Part shown: positions 22,875 through 35,644 of the stretch, piece after piece | Layout of the letters: each line of letters opens with the position of its first letter | Position numbering within the stretch: position 1 is the stretch's first letter | Origin: Microbotryomycetes sp. JL201 | Lineage: Eukaryota; Basidiomycota; Microbotryomycetes | DNA: 64,000 nt | Direction of reading: 5' to 3' | NCBI GenBank assembly: GCA_033819885.1 | Contig: JAQYUZ010000053.1 | Coordinates: 47,698-111,697 of the forward strand | Notes under the pieces: model-generated | The model's input: the letters and a program-made list of their open reading frames with translations, nothing else | What the model was told of the DNA's origin: nothing | Database searches by the model: none | Translations under genes and position numbers: made by a program

Positions 22875-25053
22875 ATGAGTGCAATGCCACTCGATGGTCC
22901 TCGGCTCAGGCGCATCACGAGCGACGAAGATCTCGGCATGGCTGTCGTGCCAAAGGCCAAGCTCATCGTAACCGATCTCGACAATACTTTGTTTGCGCCA
23001 GCCCGCACCACACTGGAGCTCGTCAAGCCGCGACCGTTTCTCAGGACGTTCATCGAATACGTCATGCACTCGGAATCGCCATACCGCGTCAGTTGGCGGT
23101 TTCGTTCAAATTCTTTTCGAAAGGGGCGCTGATTTGGCTGGTGTTACAAGCTTGCAATCTGGACTTTTTCAGGAAGAATGTTTGGCATACAGCATTTGAG
23201 GTCATGCGGAGTCGGCGACTATTTGTTCGCGGACAACGATGCCATGCATCCAGCTCTACAGCCCGGTTGCGAGCTATTTTGGGGATTCGAAGACTCTATG
23301 ATCTCGGCTGAAGACAGGCTCAGAGGACATCCGCGATGCAAACCGCTGGATGAGGTAAGCGGGAATGTCCTTTTTCTTTTCTGAGCTCGCACTGAATGAT
23401 CTCACAGATCTGGCGCGTTATCAACTCTCGGCGAACGGGACGCTTCGATACGACAAACAGTTTTCTACTCGACGACCAGATCGTGAACGGAGACCCATTT
23501 CCATCGTCAATCATCGTTCCGCCACTTTACACGAAACAGTCGCCAGACGACGACTTTTTATTCCAGTTGATTGGCTACCTTGACGAGCTGGCGCCCTGCG
23601 CCGACTTGGAGTCTGAACTGCGGCTGGACGAAACCTTTGAAGGTCTCGATACTGAGCGCGCTGCCGAATATTCCGTCAGGGCTATCCAAGTTTGCAAGCG
23701 AATGGGTATCGCCATAAGGCACTCGGCACCAGTGCCGATCAACAGTCATTGCGACCTCTCGGTGCTCAACTCGATGTCTTCGGGACCTTCTCATGATGCT
23801 AACGACCTGCAAGATTACAACTCGCCAAGGGCTGAGCCCGCTGCCGAACACAAGACGCCACCTCGTCTCGCGCGCGGCATGACATTGTGTCCAAGCTCGA
23901 CTTACCTCCGTTCGGCGACAGTGACAAGTCGTTACGAGAAAGACGCCCATCCGCTGGTCGTGTTTGACCTCGACGGCACGCTGTATTGCCGTCCGCCACA
24001 GGCACTGGAGCATGACACTATCGGAAATCCTGCCGAACGACCGTACTTGCGCACCATGCTCGACTGGTTACTCAATTACAGCCCGTATCATGTTGCCATA
24101 TGGACGGGATCCCCGAAGCAGACGGCAGTGCATTGTCTCGATGATCTCGGCCTCGGTATCGTTAGCCCGACACTGGGTGAGTGAATGACTATATGACGTG
24201 ACTAATGGACACTGACGCCCTCTCGGCGTTTTAGGCGGTCCCCTACAAGATGAAGCGGATATGCTGCACCCGAAACTTGTCGCCTTCTGGGCGCGAGAAG
24301 ATTTTGGGTTGACGCCGAACGATTTTGACAGCTACGTGGCCGTCGTCAAAGATCTGGACAAGCTGGTAAGCCCCAGATCTAAGGATGTTCTGACTCTTTC
24401 GGTCGCTGACGCTTCGAAACCGCTTAGTGGCGATTCTTGGCACGTCCGCGGTTGATGACGTGGCACTCACAGATCGACTAATCTTGTTGCCTTGCCGACA
24501 GCATAATACTGGCGTCGGCAATTGGAACGAGACCAACACAATCATGGTTGACGACACACCTTCGAAGCTTCGAGCGCAACCTTTTACACTGATTGGAGCT
24601 CCCACTTTCAACTACCCAAAAACGGCAGACTCGTCCTCATTCTCGGCTCGCACCGCCTTGACAACATCCGACACGTTCCTCCTAGAGCTCGTCGCTATGC
24701 TCGACATGCTGTGCAACGAGAGCAACATGACGAACGTGATTCGCAACAGACGTTGGTGGGACGTCGCTAGAAAGTCTGACGCTACGTCAAAGCGCTGGCA
24801 ACAACGACTTGCCCAACTGGGAGCATCTATTCTGGCCAAGGCAGGTGTACCACTCCAAGTGCAAGGCAAGGGCAGGATACCAGTCAGGAACGTGCTGAAT
24901 GGACTCGTCAAGTACAGAGACGTCGGTCTCCTCGTGAGCCCGGTGATGAAGTCGCAATTCGCTCCTATCGGAATTCGCAGGTCAAGCGCGTACCAGCCTG
25001 CCAGACGCATGTCGACAGCTCCCTCGGACACGACAGACGAAGAGGATGAGTGA
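22875..25053 (+). CDS. Protein with two tandem FCP1-like (NIF/HAD) domains
   Basis: HAD-superfamily protein of the FCP1/NLI-interacting type, probably a Ser/Thr phosphatase. Exons 22875-23087, 23151-23354, 23408-24176, 24235-24365 and 24502-25053 give about 622 residues. A first catalytic DxDxT motif (LIVTDLDNTLF) lies at residue ~34, with LAIWTFSGRMFG and SFLLDD later. A second copy (VVFDLDGTLYCRPP) starts at ~326, followed by VAIWTGSPKQT and TIMVDDTPSKLRAQPF. Both halves keep the Asp pair, so both could be active. The C-terminus is a basic tail with TTDEEDE. The last intron may instead be two introns around a 12-nt exon (24428-24439). Confidence 0.82.
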
Positions 25054-25148
25054 GCGTTATCGCGCATGGAAAGCTCTGGTAGTTAGATGCTGTATTTGAT
25101 GCAATGCTGGTGTTTTGATATCATCGAGACCACTTGGACTACGATGAT

Positions 25149-27572
25149 TCACTCTCTACCTCGTATCGCCCTCAACAGCCACGCCACGCCGCCCCAAAGC
25201 CCAAGAGGACTGATGCCTATCCTATAGACCCATAACCGCGCACCCTCTTGAACCTTCCTGGCCAAGGTGTCCTGACCGGCTTGCTTGAGCACAAATGCAG
25301 CAAGCACGATAGGTGGCAAAAGCAAGTTGAGCGGACTCGGCAAAGGAGGCATGCCAAATGCGCTCGGTACAGATTCCAAGTTGCGATTCTGTGACGTCGG
25401 AGGTACGTACGAATAGTACCTGTTGATGGCGAGTCGTTCTCTTCTGGCTCGGAAAGCAACTTCACGGCCGTACCTATCCCATCCGTCCAAGTCGTCCAAT
25501 TCCTTGTGGGCGGGCCTTTTACTTTTCGGCGAAACGGACGGACGTCCACCCGCAAAGTATGCCAGAACAACGCCCAGAACGAGGGTGAAGGCCAACGTCG
25601 TTCGAGCTTCGAGCGGGGACACGGTTTGTTTGCCTTTGAGAGTGACGGTGACCTTTTCAATAACGGCGTCCCTTGCGATCAACGGCGAGAAAAACAAACT
25701 GGGGTAATCGAGTTCCCCCGATAACGACCACAAGAGCAGTATTCCGAATACTGCAAAGTACGATCCAAATTGGACAAGACCCCCGAGATGAGCTTCGAGA
25801 GAACGCAAGGCGCGATGTGACTCGGGAACGCTCTTTGGCGGCGGCCTGTAGCCTAGTTCCCGTCGCTTACGACCGTCTCGAATCTTTTCCCATCGCTGGT
25901 GAGTTGGCGCTCCGAACGCAGGCAGATTCTGTGGCAGAACGCGAGAAGCAGCCAGGAAAGGGATCGACCAAGCGAGGGCGGAAAGTGATGACGCGAGAAT
26001 GAAACCTGGTTTCCGCCGGAAACCGAGCAGAGAGAACCTGAGAAGAACAGAGGCGAAGACAAGGGCATGATGAATCAACGGCAAGAGAGTCGAAGGCGAG
26101 AGTGGTAGGGAAGGAACGGGACCGCGATGCCACTGCCATGAAGAGGTCAGTCAGTTCCAGCTAGATGCTTGTGCGGAGTTTTGAACTCACCCAAGCTCTC
26201 AACACTTCTCCAGCCCAGCCGAACACGCCTGCCACCCACAGCCACCATACGAGCGAGGTTCCGAAACTCCAGGTTTTTGGCGGACGACCTGGCCTTTCTG
26301 GAATGCCTGGCGGCCGAGGTGCGTCTGGAGCAAGAGGATTGAAAGCGTCAAAGTGCGTATACGAGGAGAACATCAGGATGTAGACCGTGATGGCGGCATG
26401 AATAGTCGAGAGAATGTAAGTTTGAGTGTGCAAGATGCTATGCAATAGAGGCAAAGACTGTTCAGTACACAGACGGCATCACAAAAAATGCGCAAGCTCA
26501 CCGAGGTATCGAGAAGCGATCGAGGCGCACGAACGAGTGCGCCAGGCTGAGCGAAGTGTCTACGCCGCGCTTTGGCTTGGGCAGCAGGCCGTTCCTCCAT
26601 ACGTATTCCGTGCTCGCGAGTACGACGGGATGTGAGACGAGGTCCTCGGCCTCGACGAGCGGATAGGATGACAGCTTGAGGAGCAAGTCGAGCGCTACAA
26701 CGCGGACAGTGTCAGTGTGGCCTCACCAGCCGAGAGTTGGACCACATACCACACGTTGCCCGGTCAGTCGAATCATAGTTGAGAGGAAAGTCGTGAAAGA
26801 GCAACGTGACGAGCGCATCCTCATCATCTTCGTCTGCGCGTTGATCGCCACTGAGCAAATAGCTGTCGAGCAAGCCGCCAACGACGGCGTACAGCCGTTC
26901 TCCCAGATCACGCCTTGCCTTGAACATGCGCAACTCTCCGTCTACGCCTTTGTCCGTCTCTTGCACGAGACTTGGCGGTGCGGCCTGCAGCGAGATCAGG
27001 AGCGCGAGCAGGCCAGACAACAGAAGCGCCGAAGGACTCGAGATGACGTCGTCCTTTTCGATCTGAGCGGACAGAGGACTGGGCCTGTAGCTTTGCGAAG
27101 ACGACGTGCTGGATGCGTGCAACTTTGGTGCATACGATGCCGCCGAATGGTCATGGTCTCGACCGTTTTGTACGCCATCTGTGGCGGATGATGCCACGCG
27201 CTTATTGGGCAAGTACTCGTCAAAGACGTTTCGGAGTCTTGGCACTTGAAAGACTGTCCTGAACACGGCCTGCTCGCTCTGCATCTCGTCCTCGGGCATG
27301 TCGTGCGGCAAGTCGACCAGGCCTGGCGGTACAACGTATCCTCGGTTCTCGAGCTCCGATATGATCGTGATGACCATCCCCTCGATTGCAATGTCGTCCT
27401 CCGTGTACTCTATGGTCGTGCTCGCTTGTAATGCAGCTCCGTACATTCGGCTGTCGTCATTCAGGCCGCGCGCGCTGCCGTCAGGGCCATTCCCACCAGT
27501 CATAGCGGCGTAGCTTCCCAGAGCCGACCCTGTGCTGGTCGGCAACAGCGGAGATCGCTCAGTGGGCGCCAT
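25149..27572 (-). CDS. Multi-pass membrane protein, function unknown
   Basis: Exons 27572-26750, 26694-26502, 26437-26191 and 26132-25149 give 748 residues. The first ~270 residues are soluble and acidic, starting MAPTERSPLLPTSTG, which contains a dileucine-type sorting signal. After that come several hydrophobic spans: LLLSGLLALLISLQAAP, TYILSTIHAAITVYILMFSS, SLVWWLWVAGVFGWAGE, LIHHALVFASVLLRFSLLGF, FAVFGILLLWSL, LAFTLVLGVVLAYFAGG and LNLLLPPIVLAAFVLK. The soluble loop FEEDLDGWDRYGREVAFRA-like region (as DGWDRYGREVAFRARRE) is basic. I do not recognise the family; vacuolar or endomembrane location is a guess from the dileucine motif. All joins close in frame. Confidence 0.75.
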
Positions 27573-27730
27573 CTCGGACGAATGCCGGAAGAGCGCAGGA
27601 GCGCAGGCTGCGTGGGGCCCAACTCATTCTCGGTGACTCGATCGTGTCCGAGTGCGAATACAACACAATCTCATTGCAAAAGACATTGCCAGCGCTTTTA
27701 GTTCTCGAGCCGGTCCCACCAGACTCGTGT

Positions 27731-30349
27731 CTAGTCCAACATTTTGATCGTGCCGTCAAAGCTGCTCGTGACCACCTTTGACTGCGGAACAAGACGAAGC
27801 TCAAATGTCAGACACGTATCGTCCCCCAGCACCGCGTGCTTGCAGCCCCAATCTGCAATGATGGACTCACAGTCTCGTGCGGCAACCAGGCGTGACTGAC
27901 AAGCGCCTTTTGATGCACTCGAATCCGATTCAAAATGCGTGACGTCTTGAAATCCCAAATGACGAGATTACCGTGAGAGTCACCGGACGAAAGATAACGA
28001 CCGTCTGGCGAAAAGTTGGGCTCGCAAGCATAGCCGGCAACCGTGTGACCGGCAAAGCGCTTTTTGCGCTGCGCTCGTGTTCCAGAGTCAGCAAATGGTC
28101 ATGCAACAGCGCAGTCTTGAACGATAAAACGCACATTCTGCTTGAAAGAGTCGGCACCAAAGAGCAAGATCTGATTGTCAAGCGATTGCGCCGCGAGCCA
28201 TTTGCCTGTGAAAGACCGATCGAAATTGAATTGCAAGCTCAATGTCTCACCCGCAATAACTGACCATTGGGGTGCTTGGTGACCGCAGGCATCGAGTGCA
28301 TCGTGGGATCGGCAATCAGCTTGATCGGCACAGGAATGTCGACGTCCCATACGCGCATCGTCTTGTCATCAGACGATGAAATGAACCTTCTGTTTTCATC
28401 AAGGAACGTGATAGTGTTGACCTGACAACCTCACGTGTGAGCCAGAGGCAAAAGCGATAACAATGCGCGCGAGCTACTTACAGGACCAAGATGCTGGTCG
28501 TACTCTTGCACGATCTCGTTCGAACGCATGTCATATTGAACGATTTTCTTGTCAGACATGCCAGCGAGAAACTGGTTTTCGTCGTTCGGGTTGAACACGA
28601 TGCAGTACGGGATCTTGCCGTTCGAGAACGCTTGCTTGCATGCGCCTGTACGGGCATAAAATTAAGCCATACTTTCAGCCGAGAGCAGTAGAATTGCTGA
28701 CCCGTTTCGGTGTCCCACAGTTTCATCTGCCTGTCAAAGCCCGCCGACAGGAACTGGCCACCATTGTGATCGAAAACGACGTCGTGTACAGCCTTTGAGT
28801 GGCCCATAAATGTTCGCAAGCATTTGCCTTCGTGATACACATCCCAGAGCTGGCGAAAAAACGCAATCAGCCTCAGTGGGTCCGACTTGTCCGGTTAGAC
28901 AATGGCGCACCTTGACGCGAGCATCCATGCTGGCGCTGAGAATCATGTGGCCCGACTGAGGAAACAGGCGGATCTTGCTGACAGCTTTGGTATGACCTGA
29001 CCAAGTATGTACGACCCGCTTTGGCAAAAAGTTTTCTTGCTCGCCAGGCTCGGCGTGCAGGTTGACGTCGACATCGTTCGGGATATGCATATAAGTCCGA
29101 CCCATGTAGTCGCGCAATTCTTTGCCTGGAGAGCGCACAAAGTCAGCATCTGCCCTTGCCGCACTTTGGTTGTGCTCTACCCACCGTGAAAAATGGACTT
29201 TTCTTGGCCAAACTGGATCTCGTTTTGACGACCAGAGTCTTTGAGGACCTCCTTGCGCTGCCTCTTGTTGAGAGGAGGGCCGCCGGCCTCCTCCTGCTCT
29301 TCGTACTCTTGCTCTGTTGGCGCGACCGTGCCAATGTTTTCGCCCTCCCAGCCGGCCCACGGTCCGAGGTATTCTTTCTGCACTTTTTCCTTTTTTTTCT
29401 TGACTTGGATGACGCTGCCGTCTTCTTGCACCTGTTCGTCCATCTCGCCTGCCTCGTCGCCGTCATCTGCTTCGTCTTCTGAATCAAACTCGCCGAGCTT
29501 GCCCTTTGCCTTTCGTTTGCGCTTCTGCGCCTTGTGGGCAGCCTTTGCCAATCGATAGTCGCCTGAGGTATCGAAATTGTTCATGTATGCTTTGTTCGCA
29601 TCGCCGACGATGCCAGCGTTCATGTCACCAGACAGGTTTGACGGGTTTGCGGCGTACCCGAGCACTTGAAAGTTGCGCTGCTGCGTCTTGAACGCGTCTT
29701 CCGAATACGTTTGTTGCTCGACGTGTCCTGCAAGTTGCAGACTGGTCAATCATCTGTGCGCATGCTATGGCGTGGCGTGATGGCGGATTGTAAACTTGCC
29801 CGTGATCGTGTTCATCTTGTCAATCTTGCGTTCGCTCCACGGGTTGGAGGGCCCCTGGACGGGTCTCGTCAGGTCTTGATACGTTGGATTGTAAAACACA
29901 ATGTTGTCGCTTGGTCGTGTGATCAGTGAGCCGGCGCCAGCGTCGCCGCCCTTTGCCAAGTCCTGCGCGAGAGCCGCAATGGCGCATCAGTGGTCAGCAA
30001 ATGGCACGCCATCATCCGGGTTGAATGCAAAACTGACCTGCACGAGGACGTCGGGTGCGCTCTTGACGACCTGCTGCTGTTGTGAGCGCGCGACTGTAGA
30101 TGCTTGCTGAGCGTTACCATCTGCGTCTGCGCCATCGTGCTGTATCCTGCCAATGCCAAAAGCGTCGTCGGGGTCGAATTGTGCGTCTTGGTCGTCGTCG
30201 GCGTCGCTGTCGGCCGGCGCATCCAGCTTGGCTCGTCTGCCGCCCGCTGAGCGTGTGCTGGCGGGTGCGGCAGCAGACGCTGCAGCTGACTTTGTTGTCG
30301 TCATCGGCTGCTCGCCCTCACTTTCGCTGTCGTAGCTGACGAGCGGCAT
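27731..30349 (-). CDS. CDC40: Pre-mRNA splicing factor PRP17/CDC40 (WD40)
   Basis: Second-step spliceosome factor. Ten exons: 30349-30038, 29962-29800, 29727-29185, 29125-28911, 28849-28702, 28645-28482, 28421-28265, 28205-28135, 28068-27871 and 27781-27731, giving 673 residues. The N-terminal half has a Gln/Asp-rich region, [12 protein letters not shown], the family motif PVQGPSNPW and [17 protein letters not shown]. Seven WD40 repeats follow (for example [53 protein letters not shown]). The protein ends [16 protein letters not shown]. The intron after NTITG needs a GC donor (GG|GCAAGT, 29799); a GT donor two bases later would break the conserved sequence. Confidence 0.94.
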
Positions 30350-30778
30350 CGAGGAGGACGTGCGCGCGTGCGGCAGAGAGCAGGCCGTTTGTGCACCCCG
30401 TCATGCTCGATAGCAAGTCTGACGGTCCTCCAAGCGACTTTCGATTACTTTAAGAGCACGATCCAACACACTGTCGAGTACGGCGCGAATTTTGCTGCGA
30501 AAATGTTTTCGGTGTGATGTGTGTGTGCGTGTGTGCGTAGTTGGGCGGGTGCGGGCGCTCGGGCCCCTAAAACTTGCGAGGACGCACGCACGAGCGGCCG
30601 CGCTTGGCGAGCGACGGAACCCTACTCGCAGCGTGCGCATCGGTCACCCGCTTGACCGGTCGCGCGTGACTGTCTGACTCGAAAGCGTTTGCTTGAGTGC
30701 CACCCGGGACCTGGTGTTGCCGTGCGTGGCGCGTGCTCTGGCGTCTGGTCGGCGCCCGAGCACAACTTTGATCAGACG
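30350..30778. other. Divergent promoter region PRP17 / zinc-finger gene
   Basis: About 430 bases. Contains a GT-rich microsatellite-like stretch (GTGTGTGCGTGTGTGCG, 30520-30537). No gene recognised; promoter role inferred from position. Confidence 0.4.
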
Positions 30779-33037
30779 ATGGACACGGCCACGGCAGACC
30801 ACCTGTTTGGCTTGGACAACACAGGATGGTCTCTCTCGTCTCGAGTAAGTGTCATTGCACCCGTTGCGCGCCGCATCTGCCCGCAGCGTCAGGCCACAAC
30901 CGGCGTCAAACGCACGCGCGGGCGCTCGCGGCCTGCGACGCTCGGTTGTTACCGGCACATGCACGGCTGCCTGGCAACGACAACGGGCACGGCAGCATCC
31001 TTCCAACTTTGACAACTGATGCGCGACGGTTTGTTGCATTCTCGGTGTCCGCAGTCGCCCATGACGTCGACATCCGCGCCGCTCTTTGGCAGTCCGCTGT
31101 TTTCGGCGGCCCAGCTAGGCACAAGCGAGCAGCTGCAGGCCCCGAGCTGGACGTTTGACGCTGGACTCGCCAGCTTGTCCGCCTCGGCCACGAGCCCGCA
31201 CCTGGGCGCACTCGGAATCCCGTTCCTGAGCCCGGTCGCCACCGCGCCAAAGTCGCTTCCGCTCGGCGACGAGGACGGCGCGAACGACGACCTCAACCCG
31301 GCAGCAGGTCTCGGCGACACAGACCAACAGTCGCCATTCGACAGCGCGTTTGACCGCTTCACAGCCTCAGGCGGCGGACAACTCGGCATCAGCTCGACTC
31401 TGACCGGCCCCGCTCAAGAATCAAAGACCGAAACGACCGCCGTCAGTGCAGGAGCGCTCGGCCTGCGAACAGACTCGATTTTGATGCCTGGGACGACCAT
31501 CGCCGGCGTATCAACAGCAGCAGCCGGACACAATCTCCTGTCTGCAGACACACACGTCGACTTTAGACCAGACTTGGCACAGCAGCGCGCCGCTGCAGAG
31601 TTTGACGAGACGGACGATGACGAGAACGATCGCGAAGATGATGACGAGGACGCGAGGAGCGCTAGCATGACTGCAAACATGCCAATAGCTTTCAACCCTG
31701 CAGCTTTCGAGTTGCAGCCCACTCAGGACGCAAAGGCGCTTCAGTGGTCTGTCGACAACGGACCGACCCCATTCTCTGCTCAGTCTTTTTCGCCCGCCGC
31801 GTTCAGTCTCGCACCAAGCGCAATTGATGCAGGTCTCGCACCTATGACGTACGAAATCCAGGACGACGATGGTGACGTGAGTGATAGTGGCACTTCAGGC
31901 GACGCATCGGGAGAAGAGGACGACACGCCAGCGACGTCGATTTCTTCGCACGGTTACCCATCACCGCATGACCTCAAGTCTGAAGACTATGCGTCAACGC
32001 GGGCGCGCGCAGCGCACATCGACTCAGCATACGTCACGAGTGATCAAGAGCTAGACCAATTGATGGCGAGCGCCGACCCAGATTTCGAGTTGCCCGGCTC
32101 GCGAAGGCGCGGAGGAGGAAACAAGAAGCGCAAACGAGCTACTAGTGCGCATGCTTCCATGGACGGCACAGTCTACGGCGCAGAGTGGGCGTCAGCTTCG
32201 TCATCAGCCCGTCGAACGAAATCGACCGAACGGCTCAACGCGGCGTCTCCGGCCGGCAGCTCAAACTCTCGCTCATCAAGCAGAGCTCGTTCGCGCAAAA
32301 AGTCGGCCGATTATAGACCGTCTGGACCGTACAACCTGGTGGATGCCGATGGCAAAGTCCGCCGTCGTGTGGACGTCCCTGCGATCGAGGACGATCCTAA
32401 CGTTCGGCCGTACGGCTGCAATTATCCGGAATGTCCAGCGCGCCTATACGAGCTCGGATTGTCTACAGAGCCGGTGCCACGAACAGGACCCGAGTCGTCT
32501 TCGAGCTGGCGAACTGTCCGCGAACTTCGAGAGCACGCGGCCGACCACGCCCATATGGACGGTGGCGAGTTTCCGTTCCGCTGCGCGCTTGATCCTTGCG
32601 GCAAATTGTTCAAGGTGAGATTCAAGGTGGTTTGCGTCCAGCCACGAGATCTGACCTCTCTCTTCAGTCGATTGCCGGCTTGCGCTTCCACTTTCAGAAC
32701 GCTTCGGCCAATGGCCACTTTTTCGTTTCGCTTGAAGACGGCGAAGAGCGACCATCCAAGAAATTCAAGACGACGGTATCGACGAACGAACGAACCGAAA
32801 AATGCCCGATCGAGGGTTGTACCAAGGCTTTCAAGCAAGCAGCTGGTGAGTGTCAATTGGTGCTCAGATCAGAGCGAGAATCACATCTGACCTTTTCTGG
32901 CTACAGGTCTTGCATATCATTTGGCTCACACGCCCGATCACGACGTAACGGAAAATATGCTTTCGACCTTTGGCGCCACGCTTCAATCAAAGACGCGTTG
33001 GTGGTACGCCAAGATGGGCAAGACGATCGGCCGATGA
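30779..33037 (+). CDS. C2H2 zinc-finger protein (Sfp1-like arrangement)
   Basis: Likely nuclear transcription regulator. Exons 30779-30844, 31055-32614, 32668-32845 and 32907-33037 give 644 residues. Most of the protein is low-complexity Ser/Ala/Asp-rich with acidic patches (EFDETDDDENDREDDDEDAR) and a basic cluster NKKRKR. Zinc-binding Cys/His groups sit near the C-terminus: YGCNYPECPARLYELG, REHAADHAH, FRCALDPCGKLFKSIAGLRF and CPIEGCTKAFKQAAGLAYHL. The last resembles the split fingers of Sfp1-type factors, but I would not claim orthology. The first intron (210 nt) is long for this region. Exon 1 (MDTATADHLFGLDNTGW) could be missing if translation starts at 31061. Confidence 0.75.
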
Positions 33038-33429
33038 GACGATTCTGTACATCATCAATACGTACTGTCACATATTCAAATCGGTTTCTCAGATGTTCCT
33101 GTTCTCGTCACGACAACTTTCTTTCTTTCTCAAAACGCCCATTTGCGCGGCGAAACGTTTATTCCTCGTCCTGGCTTGCAGTGCCGAGCCAGCACATTGC
33201 TCTTCTCTTCATGTTCTATTTGAATGTGTGTTTATTACAAGGAGCTCATGGTCTTCGTTTGTCGTAATTACTCGCGTGCCCCTCTATTTTTTACCGAATG
33301 CAATTCACAATTCAAGCGAATTTCTGAGCGAAGAGAGATGAACGACAAATTGCAATGTCATGGTACAGATGACACGGTGGAATGAACCTATGTATGTGTC
33401 TGAATGTTGATGTGCTATGTGGGATCCCT
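33038..33429. other. Convergent 3' region
   Basis: About 390 AT-richer bases between two convergent stop codons, with several T-rich runs. Read as 3' UTRs and terminators; nothing else recognised. Confidence 0.4.
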
Positions 33430-35644
33430 TCAAGACAAGGCGGCACTGAGAGCCTTGTGAGCTTCAGTCACGCCTTGGCTGACTCCTACAGTCGAATCCA
33501 ACGCAGAACTCAATCCTGATCTCCTCTTCAAACTAGGTGACGGCCTCAAGGACGGTGTGACTTTGGTCTTTTCAAACGTCAAAGCTTCCGCCACAAAGAT
33601 ACGAGGTTCGCCCTCGACGTCGCAATTAATCACGTCCCAATTCGATCGGTCAAAATCGTCTTGATCTTCTTGTTGAAGGCTGAACAATAAACCCTGAGGA
33701 CCGTTCAGGTGTTTTGCCACGCCATTCTCGTCTTCGAGGCCTGGACTGGCTGACCGAGACGAGATTGACGAGCACGTCGACAAGGAAGGCGCTTCTGATG
33801 AAGGGGTCTGAGCAATGGACGATTGAGACTCGCCAGTCGGGGACGATACAACATCGTGCGGGCGAGTTGCGAACGCTTGTTCGTCAGGATTCGTCGAACT
33901 CGGACCGCTCATACGTGGAGACGTATCACCGTCGAGGATCGTGGAAGCCGGTGCCAAAGCGGCAAACGAGAACGCTCCAAAGCTAGGCGCCGGGCCCTTA
34001 CTTGAACCGGCCTGCTGCGCAGAAAACGGTGTCGATGTCTGGACCGAAGTCAAGGACACGTTCGACGGTCGCCGTGTATATGTCGTCAAATTGGGCGACT
34101 CGTTTGAGGGTGCAGGCGAACCAGATCGACTACTGAACGAGAAACGAGGGATCGACCATCGCGCGAACGAAGCTCGGTTCCTCGGGGCCGGAGGCGGTAC
34201 CATGTTGCCCGTCTCGACCGGCATAGGCGGCAGCGAGATGGCATCGCTAGAGTCACTCCGTTGCGCAATAAAGTCTTTGAGCGCACGCAAGCAAAGTTCT
34301 GACGCGCGACGACCTTCCTCTGCCTCGGCGAGCTGAATCTTGAGCCCTTCGAGGCGCAACCGGAGCTCGTTCGGGTCGTTCGTGTCCAAGTCGTCATACT
34401 CGGACTCGTCATCGAGGAAGAATGGACCGGCATAGGCTCCCATAGACGAATCCGTTGACGAACGGCGACTCCAGTCTTCAAAGACGGCCATCGAGTTTTT
34501 GCGAGCGGCCCGCAGTGGCGCCGAAGGGGGCCTCTCGGCGCCACAACCTTCTTCGCTGATTGAACCGTGCCTGTAAGAGGCGGAGCTGCGTCGTCGACGG
34601 CCATCGTAGTCCAAAACGAAATCGTCGGCTGAAGAAAAGTCGGGCAAGCCCGATGCGAGCGAACCGCGACGGCTCGCAACCTTGAGGTAGTTGGTTCCGA
34701 AGCGCAGATCGCGCAGTTTCGACCTGCGGTCGTCCTCCTCGCGATCAGGGCCGCCGAGGCTGGCAGACGCTCGGCGTTGTGCGAGGCGATGAAGTGGCGT
34801 CGGTTTTCCGAGAGGGCTCGTCGACAGGGCGCTCACGCTCGGCGAGTCCACAGCGAGGCCAAGGCCCACGCCGTTGACAGGCTGGGGTATAACAGCCGTT
34901 GCTGGTCCGAGTGGGCCGAGGGAAGATCGTCGGCGAGGAGTAGAGTCGAACAAGGACACCCGGCGAGCACTGACGGCGTCAACGGACGGCCTGCGACCGT
35001 TGCCCGGCAGCGGTTTGCGAAGATCGTCGATTGTCTGCTGCAGGAAAGCCACCTTGACTTGCTCCTGGCGATACAAGGCGGCGAGCTCCTGAGCTCGTTC
35101 GCGTTCCAACTCGAGGTCGGTGGCGATTGACGCGAGCGATGTCTTCAAGACGTCGAGCTCTTTGCGCAAATCCTCGCTTTCATCCACCGAGTCAGACTCT
35201 TCTCGCGCCGTCAAACTCTCCCGTAGTTTGCGCTCGGCTTCGCTCTGAGCCGTTCGAGCAATCTGGAGGTCGAGCCGCAGAGACGCAACTTCGTCTTGGG
35301 CCTGCGACAAAAGCGGCTTTGGTGCAACAGAGGTGGAGGCGGCAAGCAACGCTCGAAGTCGAGCGTTCTCGACCGTGAGGGCGAGCATGTCGTTGATGCC
35401 AGACTCGATCGCGGCGAATGAATCTTCAGCCCTGGCCGTGTCGAAATAGATCTCTGTCAGTCGGAGGCTGCCTGAATGACCATCTATGAAAGCTCACATG
35501 ATGTCTTTGATACAGGTGTGGGAAAGCACAGGAAATGCGAGTAGAGCAGAAGCTGGCTTCGAAAAGGAAAAGTGAGGTTCTCGCGTGGAGGTTGCGCGCG
35601 GCGCTCTGCGTCAAGATCGACTTCAGCACATTGCGCAGGTACAT
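33430..35644 (-). CDS. Coiled-coil, Ser-rich protein, function unknown
   Basis: The main exon 35451-33430 encodes 673 residues and begins after a clean acceptor at IYFDTARAEDSFAAIESGIN. Heptad-like coiled coil follows (NARLRALLAAS, SEAERKLRESL, LELERERAQELAALYRQEQV). The long middle has many RRxS sites (RRVSLFDSTPRRRSSL), suggestive of basophilic kinase targets. A second coil is LRLRLEGLKIQLAEAEEGRR. The C-terminus is Ser-rich. Exon 1 (35644-35498, MYLRNVLKSILTQSAARN...) closes in frame through a 46-nt intron and resembles a mitochondrial presequence, but this join is tentative. I do not recognise the family. Confidence 0.65.

Noticed and set aside
24366-24501. A 12-nt exon (24428-24439) between two introns in the FCP1-like gene
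   Set aside because: A single 136-nt GT-AG intron keeps the frame without needing a micro-exon and a further GC donor; left only as an alternative.
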